From positions 124,001 to 188,000 of the forward strand of contig JANOSH010000051.1 of assembly GCA_031415695.1 (NCBI GenBank): a stretch of 64,000 bases of DNA. The letters run 5' to 3'. Below the pieces are notes generated by a model. It did no database searches, was not told the origin of the DNA, and worked only from the letters and a program-made list of their open reading frames with translations. Within the stretch, counting starts at the first letter, position 1. Every line of letters starts with the position of its first letter. Shown here one piece after another: positions 17,557 to 24,440 of this stretch. The position numbers and the translations under genes are program-made. This DNA comes from JANOSH01 sp031415695. GTDB lineage: Bacteria; Actinomycetota; Acidimicrobiia; Acidimicrobiales; Ilumatobacteraceae.

Positions 17557-19260
17557 ATGTTTCTTGGGCAGGGCGTGCGTACGCGCGGGTCAATGATTGT
17601 TGCCACTATTTCTACGCTAATACTGGCAGTTGGGGCATCGGTGGTTCCGCTAGGGAGTAACGGTGCGAGCGCAGCTCCGGCCGTCCAATCGAGGTTTGTC
17701 CCCGTATCTCCGCAGCGCCTCATGGATACCCGCAGCAGCTTCGGTAGTAGTCCGGTCGGAAAACCGGTGGCCGGAGGAACAGTTTCGACTCTGGTAGCCG
17801 GTCGCGCGGGAGTGCCATCGACAGCGACGGCGGTGGTCCTGAACGTCACGGCCACGCAAGCTGCAGGCGGCGGGTACGTGACCGTGTTCCCGTCGGGAAC
17901 GCCTCAACCAACGGCGTCGAACCTGAACACCGAACGGGTGGGCCATACGATCCCCAACCTGGTAACGGTTCGGCTCGGTTCCGATGGCCGAGTCGCGATG
18001 TTTACGGCCATGGGAGTGCATCTCATCGCCGATGTGTTTGGCTACTACGAGCCAATGCTTACGACTCGTGCTGGCCGCTTTGTGGCCATGGCGCCAAATC
18101 GTCAGGTCGATTCGCGTTCGGCTGGAGGAATCGTCGCCGCAGGCGGTGTTCGCCGCGTTCCCCTTCCGGCGGCGCCAGCGGGTGCTAGTGCGGTCGTGCT
18201 TAATGTAACGGTAGTCAGCGCCACCGGTGCCGGCTTCTGGACGGTGTATGCGGCAGGATCTGCTCAGCCTGGGACTTCGAATCTTAACGTGACCGACGCT
18301 GGCCAGAGCATTGCCAACCAGGTGATTCTTCCCGCGGGTGCAGGTGGTATTGACATTTTCAGTCAGGCAGGCGGGCACGTGATCGTCGATATGGTTGGTT
18401 CGTTCACGGGCGCCGCTGATGCGCTATCTGATGTTGGACTCTTCGTCCCGATGGCCCCGACCCGGTTCCTTGATACCCGCGGTGACGGTGCACTCAACCC
18501 GCTGGGCCGACGAATGCGACTGCTTCCAGGCTGGACTGTCGAAACTCCCGTCATTGGCCGATCAGGCATCCCCTCGAACATCTCGGCTGTTGTTATGAAC
18601 ACCACGGTCACGGAGGCCACGCGGGGCGGATTTGTCACACTGTTCGGTGCAGGCGCAGGACGGCCGCTCGCTTCGAACCTCAATGCCGAACGGTCTGGTC
18701 ACACGGTGGCGAACCACACCATTTCGCCGGTCACGAGCCGCGGTGTTTCGGCGTACGCATCCGGAGGTACCCACCTCATTGAGGATTTGACCGGCTACTT
18801 CACAGGAGTACCCGCTGCCGCTATGTCGTCGTCGCCGTCTAACGCCGTGCCGCGCCCGGTTTTCCCGATGCAGTTGTCCATCCCCGAGATTGGGATGACG
18901 ACGCCCTTCTACGACAACATCGTCGATTCCACGCTCACCACGGGTGCCGGCCATTGGCCCGGCACCGCCCTGCCGGGCCAGGACGGCAACATGGCCGTCT
19001 TCGGTCACCGAACAAGCAACACCCGTCCGTTCGGCAACATCGACCAGCTCAACGTTCGTGACGAGGTGATCGTGAAGTCGGCCGGATATACGTATACCTA
19101 TCGGGTCGTGCGAACCTTCATCACGAGTCCATCAGACGTGGAAACATTTGGCGGATGGACCCCGACGCCATCGTTGTCGCTTGTCGCATGTCACCCACCG
19201 GGCTCCGTTGCCGAACGCATTGTGGTGCGAGCTGAGCTGTATGACGTCAGCGCCAACTGA
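17557..19260 (+). CDS. Secreted protein with three surface repeats and a C-terminal sortase domain
   Basis: This 567-residue protein has a signal peptide (MIVATISTLILAVGASVV, cleavage near ASA). Three ~120-residue repeats begin near 46, 174 and 294, each opening RFVPxxPxRxxDTR and ending HxIxDVxGYF. A sortase domain occupies about 430-567. Its catalytic residues are visible: His484 in FGHRTSN, Cys545 in LVACHPPGS and Arg554 in ERIVV. This resembles class E/F actinobacterial sortases, which cleave a sorting signal and attach proteins to the wall. No C-terminal anchor was seen. Its 3' end overlaps the converging pseudokinase gene by 14 nt. Start ATG 17557 is chosen; GTG 17575 is possible. Confidence 0.88.
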   Translation: MFLGQGVRTRGSMIVATISTLILAVGASVVPLGSNGASAAPAVQSRFVPVSPQRLMDTRSSFGSSPVGKPVAGGTVSTLVAGRAGVPSTATAVVLNVTATQAAGGGYVTVFPSGTPQPTASNLNTERVGHTIPNLVTVRLGSDGRVAMFTAMGVHLIADVFGYYEPMLTTRAGRFVAMAPNRQVDSRSAGGIVAAGGVRRVPLPAAPAGASAVVLNVTVVSATGAGFWTVYAAGSAQPGTSNLNVTDAGQSIANQVILPAGAGGIDIFSQAGGHVIVDMVGSFTGAADALSDVGLFVPMAPTRFLDTRGDGALNPLGRRMRLLPGWTVETPVIGRSGIPSNISAVVMNTTVTEATRGGFVTLFGAGAGRPLASNLNAERSGHTVANHTISPVTSRGVSAYASGGTHLIEDLTGYFTGVPAAAMSSSPSNAVPRPVFPMQLSIPEIGMTTPFYDNIVDSTLTTGAGHWPGTALPGQDGNMAVFGHRTSNTRPFGNIDQLNVRDEVIVKSAGYTYTYRVVRTFITSPSDVETFGGWTPTPSLSLVACHPPGSVAERIVVRAELYDVSAN

Positions 19261-19936
19261 CGAACGCTCTCTCGGATCGAAGGATGTCGATAACAGCGTC
19301 GTCAACGCTCCTGCCAGATTCCGGTGTGCTTACATCGACTCTTCGCGCCTCAGCAGCAAGATCTAACCACGGTCCCACAACGAGTAGCGGGATTGCCTGA
19401 GCGATTCTTCGACGATATGCCTGCACAAACCGGCGATGGAAAACGTACGGGACTGGGTTGAGTTTGGCATCGGGTGGCGGCTTGATTAGCGCCAACTCGA
19501 GCAGTGTTGCAGCGATGTCATACGCAGGGTCGCATGCGGTGGCGTGGCCCCACCCGATGACCACGGGGCCCTGGGGCGACAGAATGACGCACGCTGGCGA
19601 CAGACGCCCATGTCCTACTTGCTCGCCACCGCCTGGTCCGGCGGGGAGCTCGACGGACACTAACGAATGCACGCGAAGTTGGAGTTCGGCAAGTTCAATA
19701 CCAAGCGGTCGCGCTCTCCATGGGTGAGACGAGAGCTCATCGAGCATGGTTGGTCCCGGCGTGTTTTCCTCGATGACGCCGAGGCGTCCTGCAGCGACGT
19801 CGATGCCGAATGCCGCTGGCAATGGCGCGCCGGACCGCCACAACTGATCGATCCGTTCAAGCTCGCGCACGGCATCGGATTCCGAGTACCAGTCAGGGAA
19901 GAAGCGCAGCACACGCCCGTCGTCCCAGGGGATCAC
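19247..19936 (-). CDS. APH/choline-kinase-fold protein with degenerate catalytic residues
   Basis: This 229-residue protein aligns by pattern with aminoglycoside-phosphotransferase-fold kinases: VIEENTPGPTMLDEL, then GHGRLSPACVIL and VIGWGHATACDPAYDIA. In active enzymes these are HGDLHPGNVL and IDWGDA. Here the catalytic Asp is Arg, the metal-binding Asn is lost, and the second Asp is Gly, so it is probably a pseudokinase. The GTG start overlaps the stop of the upstream membrane-protein gene as GTGA, which suggests a functional pair. Confidence 0.75.
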   Translation of the reverse strand: MIPWDDGRVLRFFPDWYSESDAVRELERIDQLWRSGAPLPAAFGIDVAAGRLGVIEENTPGPTMLDELSSHPWRARPLGIELAELQLRVHSLVSVELPAGPGGGEQVGHGRLSPACVILSPQGPVVIGWGHATACDPAYDIAATLLELALIKPPPDAKLNPVPYVFHRRFVQAYRRRIAQAIPLLVVGPWLDLAAEARRVDVSTPESGRSVDDAVIDILRSERAFVSWR

Positions 19937-20766
19937 AGCACAAACGCGGCGATGCCAAGGGGCACGAGAATCCAGGCCAGCAGGGTGAACACGATGGCAA
20001 GAATGGCGAACGTTCGCGAGTCATCTTTTGGAATCTCGCCGCATGCTCCGATGGTCTCGAACAGCGCCTTGAGCGGCTGATCGAGAGTCAGGCGTATACG
20101 CCTGCGGGCTACTGCGGCCGAGAACAGCACCACCCAACTGAGCGCAGCGAAGATGAGGGCCAGGACGATGGCGGCGATGATCATGAACCGTTGTTCTGTA
20201 CGCACCGTGCCACCGAGCGACTTGAGGGCGGAAACGATGGTGGACACGAAAGCGCCGCCGAGCAGAAACGTGGGAAGGCCGAGCGCCTTACCCTTCAAGT
20301 CAGGAGCCACGCGCTCGACATCGATTCGCGCCCGGCGCAACATCCTGTGCTCGGGGCTTCCCCACACAGTGTTGGCCTCACGGCGGCTGTACAGGTGGCG
20401 GATACGGTCGACCACTTTTTGTTGATAGTTGCGAACGATGAGCCGTGTGAACAACTGCACCGCCCATGTAGCGACGGGCTTTAGCGGACCGATCCTAGGA
20501 ATGGGGGCGTTACGCGGGCCGTTGCGGTCGAGAACTTCGAGCGCCCGCATGATCATCCGGTGGGCTTCTTCGAACCGGTTGGGCAGCCATAACGGTTTGA
20601 TGGCAGCGAGTTGTAGAACGATGTCGGTTTCTGTCTTACCGCTGGCTCCGAGCGTCTCGAGCATCTGCCCCGCTTGCTCCGGATCGTCAACCCGTAGAAC
20701 TCGAAGTGCGTCGAGTCGCTGCGAGAGTTCGTCTAGGACGAGGTTGCCATCACCGTCGTTGGTCAC
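19933..20766 (-). CDS. Conserved membrane protein of unknown function
   Basis: I do not recognise the family of this 277-residue protein. The N-terminal ~165 residues look soluble and helical (LDELSQRLDALRVLRVDDPEQ). Hydrophobic segments follow near 170-187, 193-220 and 250-277 (ILAIVFTLLAWILVPLGIAAFVL). Charged Arg clusters flank the membrane segments. It is translationally coupled to the APH-like pseudokinase and diverges from mscL. Confidence 0.75.
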   Translation of the reverse strand: MTNDGDGNLVLDELSQRLDALRVLRVDDPEQAGQMLETLGASGKTETDIVLQLAAIKPLWLPNRFEEAHRMIMRALEVLDRNGPRNAPIPRIGPLKPVATWAVQLFTRLIVRNYQQKVVDRIRHLYSRREANTVWGSPEHRMLRRARIDVERVAPDLKGKALGLPTFLLGGAFVSTIVSALKSLGGTVRTEQRFMIIAAIVLALIFAALSWVVLFSAAVARRRIRLTLDQPLKALFETIGACGEIPKDDSRTFAILAIVFTLLAWILVPLGIAAFVL

Positions 20767-20953
20767 GCCTCAACGTTACGCGGTGCGCAGAGAATCTCGC
20801 GACTTCGACGACAGGCTGCACGTCATTGTGGGGGGTAGCGACCACCATGAGCCGATCGGCCCACCCAAAGTGCTTCAATAGCCTTCGGTGTGCGTCAGTG
20901 TTTTGGGGGGCGCACCTGTTTCCCGCCTACATCTACAAGGAGTACACAGCGTT

Positions 20954-21346
20954 ATGGCCAAAAAGGGTCTAATCCAGGAATTCAAAGAGTTCGTACTGAC
21001 TGGCGACCTCGTCGCAATTGCTACGGCATTCATCATCGGTGCCGCCACAGCGGCTTTGGTGACCTCATTCACCAAAGACATTGCTATGGGCATCGTCGGC
21101 CTGTTCGTAAAGTGCAAGGACCTTGCCGATGGTTCGAAAGACTGCTCCGGGCTCACCGGCAAGGCCTGGAAGAGCGTTCAGTGGGGCAACTTCCTCAACA
21201 ATGTTGTCACCTTCCTCATCATCCTGGGCGTTGTTTTCTTGATCGTAAAGGCCTACCGAAAGGCCGTTGCCGCCAAGATCGAGGTCGCTGGCCCGAGCGA
21301 AGCCGATCTCCTCGGCGAGATCCTCGCCGAGCTCAAGAAGCGCTGA
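20954..21346 (+). CDS. mscL: Large-conductance mechanosensitive channel
   Basis: This 130-residue protein has the MscL layout. An N-terminal amphipathic helix (LIQEFKEFVLTGDLV) precedes TM1 (AFIIGAATAALVTSF), a periplasmic loop with two cysteines (CKDLADGSKDC), TM2 (FLNNVVTFLIILGVVFLIV) and a C-terminal bundle ending LGEILAELKKR. It releases solutes under osmotic downshock. The ATG at 20954 has AAGGAG upstream. The frame is open earlier but without similarity. Confidence 0.93.
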   Translation: MAKKGLIQEFKEFVLTGDLVAIATAFIIGAATAALVTSFTKDIAMGIVGLFVKCKDLADGSKDCSGLTGKAWKSVQWGNFLNNVVTFLIILGVVFLIVKAYRKAVAAKIEVAGPSEADLLGEILAELKKR

Positions 21347-21362
21347 TTCTTTCTCGATCATG

Positions 21363-21404
21363 AAAGGGGAGCGCCCCGTTGGGTCGCTCCCCTTTGTTGT
21401 TTTG
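21363..21404 (+). terminator. Rho-independent terminator after mscL
   Basis: An 11-bp stem AAAGGGGAGCG pairs with CGCTCCCCTTT across an 11-nt loop, and GTTGTTTT follows on the plus strand. It lies 17 nt after the mscL stop and separates mscL from the acyl-CoA synthetase gene. Confidence 0.88.
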
Positions 21405-21421
21405 GTCTACCCTCCCGATCC

Positions 21422-22969
21422 ATGAAGGTTCCACTCACCGTTCGAGACCATCTCCGCCGCGCTGAATTGGTGTATCCCGACCGGATCGCCGTAGTTGACG
21501 AGCCCGATCAGCCTGCCCCCGCCTGGCCGTCGTACACCTGGCGACAGATGGGCGTTGCGGCCCGGGCCCAAGCGGCGGCACTCGACCAACTCGGTATCGG
21601 AGTTGGCGAGCGAGTGGCGATGATAAGTCACAACTCGGCCCGGCTTCTGTCGGCCTTTTATGGCGTGAGCGGTTGGGGGCGCGTGCTCGTGCCGATCAAC
21701 TTTCGGCTCGTGGCCGAGGAGGTGCAATACATCGTCGACCATGCCGGTGCTCGGATTTTGATGATTGACCCCGAGTTGGAAGAAGCAATGGCGTCGGTCC
21801 GATGCGAGCGAAAGCTCGTTATAGGCACCGAAACCGACGACCTGATGCACCGCCACGGTGTGCACCCAGTCGAGTGGGAGCTCGACGAAGACGCCACCGC
21901 CACTATTAACTACACCAGCGGCACAACGGCGCGCCCGAAAGGCGTGCAGCTCACGCACCGCAACCTCTGGATCAACTCGACCACGTTCGGCTGGCATCTC
22001 GGGGTGAGCGACCGGGACGTGTATCTCCATACGCTTCCCCAATTTCATTGCAACGGATGGGGCATGGTGTACGGCGTAACCGGCATGGGTGGTCGCCATA
22101 TCATCTTGCGCAAGATCGATGGTGCCGAGATTCTCCGACGGATAGAGGCACACGGTGTCACGCTGTTATGCGCCGCTCCTGCTGTGCTCGCCGCCGTCCT
22201 CGACGCTGCCGGCACATGGACAGGTGAGATTCCTGGGCGGAACCGGGTGAGGGCTGTCGTCGCTGGTGCCCCACCTCCAACAAAGACCATCGAGCGGGTC
22301 GAGACCGAGCTTGGGTGGGAACTTGTGCAGATCTACGGGCTGACCGAGACCTCGCCGTTGCTGACGATTAACCGAACCCGACAGGAGTTCGACGACCTAA
22401 CGCCGGGAGAACGAGCCCAAAAGCTCAGTCGCGCCGGCGCCCCTGCCCTTGGCGTTGAGCTTGCGATGTCGGACCAGGGTGAGGTGCTCGCCCGTTCGAA
22501 TGTCGTGATGGAGGGGTACTGGAATCAACCAGACGCAACCGCCGACGCCGTTCGGAGTCATGACGGCACACTGTTTTTTCACACGGGCGATGGCGGATTC
22601 ATCGATGATGACAACTACCTCACGATCTCGGATCGAAAAAAGGATGTCATCATCACCGGTGGTGAGAACGTGTCATCGATCGAGGTCGAGGACGCGCTCT
22701 TTAGTCATCCCGATGTGGTCGAGGTGGCTGTCATTGGGGTACCCGACGCGAAGTGGGGCGAAATGGTCATGGCGCTGGTGGTTAAGTCGGCAGCGTCTGC
22801 GCTGTCCGAGGACGAACTCGTTGCCTACTGCAAGACCAAGCTCGCCGGTTACAAATGCCCGAAACGTGTCGAGTTTCGAGACGAGTTGGCTCGAACCGCC
22901 ACGGGCAAGCTACAGAAGTTCAAACTTCGCGAGCCGTATTGGGCCGATGGTGGCCGCCAGGTCAACTGA
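21422..22969 (+). CDS. Acyl-CoA synthetase (AMP-forming, FACL type)
   Basis: This 515-residue ANL-superfamily enzyme adenylates a carboxylic acid and transfers it to CoA. The P-loop NYTSGTTARPKGVQLTHRN, QIYGLTETSPLL and the hinge TGD-GFIDDDNYLTISDRKKDVIITGGENV are intact, as is the C-terminal catalytic Lys in RTATGKLQKF. Medium-chain or other fatty acids are likely substrates, but specificity is unknown. Its stop abuts the stop of the converging DUF2752 gene with no spacer. Confidence 0.93.
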   Translation: MKVPLTVRDHLRRAELVYPDRIAVVDEPDQPAPAWPSYTWRQMGVAARAQAAALDQLGIGVGERVAMISHNSARLLSAFYGVSGWGRVLVPINFRLVAEEVQYIVDHAGARILMIDPELEEAMASVRCERKLVIGTETDDLMHRHGVHPVEWELDEDATATINYTSGTTARPKGVQLTHRNLWINSTTFGWHLGVSDRDVYLHTLPQFHCNGWGMVYGVTGMGGRHIILRKIDGAEILRRIEAHGVTLLCAAPAVLAAVLDAAGTWTGEIPGRNRVRAVVAGAPPPTKTIERVETELGWELVQIYGLTETSPLLTINRTRQEFDDLTPGERAQKLSRAGAPALGVELAMSDQGEVLARSNVVMEGYWNQPDATADAVRSHDGTLFFHTGDGGFIDDDNYLTISDRKKDVIITGGENVSSIEVEDALFSHPDVVEVAVIGVPDAKWGEMVMALVVKSAASALSEDELVAYCKTKLAGYKCPKRVEFRDELARTATGKLQKFKLREPYWADGGRQVN

Positions 22970-23377
22970 TTAGGGCGCCAATGCGCTGAACGCAGGAATA
23001 TTGCGTACGACGGTAAAGACAGCCATTGCAGCCAGTAGGCCACGGCCGGTTCGAACCGATACACTGCCACGAACCGGTAGCTGCCTGAAGCCAAGAGTGG
23101 GGGCGGCCCACGCAAGCCACGAAACAACAATGAGGCCCAGGATCACGGGCGTGAAAAGGTTGTAACTCAGCGCCTGTATTGGGTGACCCGTCACGAGCGC
23201 ATACGTGCCGCGGGTCATGCCGCACCCAGGGCACCAGAGTCCGGTGAGCGCGTGCAGTGGGCACGCAGGCAAGACGGCCCGCCTCGTTGGATCCAAGGCG
23301 ACTAGTGCCGCGAGCGCGCCGATGCCCGCCACGCCCGAGACGACCGCGGTGGTGGCCCGGTGGAGTCCAATGGTCAT
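22970..23377 (-). CDS. DUF2752 membrane protein
   Basis: This 135-residue protein carries the DUF2752 signature CPLHALTGLWCPGCGMTRG between hydrophobic segments, with about three membrane helices (AGIGALAALVALD, LFTPVILGLIVVSWLAW and a C-terminal GLLAAMAVFTVV). Function of the family is unknown. The gene converges on the acyl-CoA synthetase gene and diverges from the enoyl-CoA hydratase gene. Confidence 0.88.
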   Translation of the reverse strand: MTIGLHRATTAVVSGVAGIGALAALVALDPTRRAVLPACPLHALTGLWCPGCGMTRGTYALVTGHPIQALSYNLFTPVILGLIVVSWLAWAAPTLGFRQLPVRGSVSVRTGRGLLAAMAVFTVVRNIPAFSALAP

Positions 23378-23417
23378 CCAGTCATAGTACCGAGTGTCCT
23401 CGTCCTTAGAGTTGGTT

Positions 23418-24236
23418 ATGGCTTATGACTACACGACCCTTGACGTACATGTTGTCGACGGAATTGCTACCTGCGTCATCAACAATGGTCCGATCAATCT
23501 TTTCGATCGGGTACTTTTCCCGGAAATGGCGCGTCTGTCAGCCGAACTCAGCGACGACGACGATGTCCGCGTTGTGGTGGTGCGCAGCGGCAACCCCGAG
23601 TTCTTCATCGCTCACTTCGACGTGGAAGCAATCTTGCGGTTTGCGCCGCGAGCGGCACCGACCTCGTTGAGCGAATTCCACCTAATGTGCGAACGATTCC
23701 GCACGATGCCGAAGGCAACGATCGCCGTCATTGAAGGGCGTGTTGGAGGTGGAGGCAGTGAGCTTGCGCTGAGCTTCGACATGCGGTTTGCTGCGCTCGG
23801 CAAGGCGATCTTCAACCAGCCCGAGGTGGCACTTGGCATTATTCCCGGCGGTTCAGGGACGGTGCGTCTGTCTCGCCTCATCGGGCGCGGCAGGTCGTTG
23901 GAAACCATCCTCGGCTGTGACGATATCGACGCTCGAACCGCTGAGCAGTGGGGATGGGTCAATCGGGCGTTGCCTCCGGACCAACTGTGGGAGTTCGTAC
24001 ACCGCCTTGCGCGGCGTATTTCCGGGTTTCCCCGCCACGCGGTAGTTGAGGCGAAAGCCAGTGTGTTGCGCGTCGAGGGCGACGTTCACCAACATCTGCT
24101 CGATGAGGCGGCGGCATTCGCTCGGTGCCTTGCGGAGCCATCGGCGACTCGGGCAATGACCGGGTTCCTTGCTGCTGGTGGGCAAACGGTGGACGGAGAA
24201 CGACGTCTCGGCGCTCTCGCTGGTGAAGTGACCTGA
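23418..24236 (+). CDS. Enoyl-CoA hydratase/isomerase family protein
   Basis: This crotonase-fold protein (272 residues) hydrates or isomerises acyl-CoA esters. Visible motifs are IEGRVGGGGSELALSFDMRFA with the oxyanion-hole glycines and PEVALGIIPGGSGTVRLSRLIGR. The first oxyanion region FFIAHFDVEAIL is divergent. The ATG at 23418 (MAYDYTTLDVHVVDG) begins family similarity. A GTG at 23394 is possible. Substrate is unknown. The acyl-CoA synthetase nearby suggests fatty or aromatic acid metabolism. Confidence 0.88.
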   Translation: MAYDYTTLDVHVVDGIATCVINNGPINLFDRVLFPEMARLSAELSDDDDVRVVVVRSGNPEFFIAHFDVEAILRFAPRAAPTSLSEFHLMCERFRTMPKATIAVIEGRVGGGGSELALSFDMRFAALGKAIFNQPEVALGIIPGGSGTVRLSRLIGRGRSLETILGCDDIDARTAEQWGWVNRALPPDQLWEFVHRLARRISGFPRHAVVEAKASVLRVEGDVHQHLLDEAAAFARCLAEPSATRAMTGFLAAGGQTVDGERRLGALAGEVT

Positions 24237-24263
24237 TAAGCACAAAGAGTGACATATCTCATG

Positions 24264-24283
24264 AAGTAATCGTACGACTACTT
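24264..24283. repeat. 20-bp near-perfect palindrome upstream of the SdrD-like gene
   Basis: AAGTAATCGTACGACTACTT equals its own reverse complement except for one A/C pair. It lies 28 bp after the enoyl-CoA hydratase stop and about 160 bp before the SdrD-like start. It has the form of a dimeric regulator site. No T tract follows, so it is not an obvious terminator. The rest of 24237-24440 shows nothing recognisable. Confidence 0.5.
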
Positions 24284-24440
24284 GAGGTGACTCGTCAGCC
24301 TCGCCGTGTCAGGGCTGTAATTTGTCTCGATGGGTAGACCGACCTAGGGATTTTCAGGATTGTGTCCGTGCAGAAGCAGAGGATGAGCAAACTTCCGTAG
24401 CGCTCTATCGCCACCCTGCGTGACAGTCCATCATCGAGGT

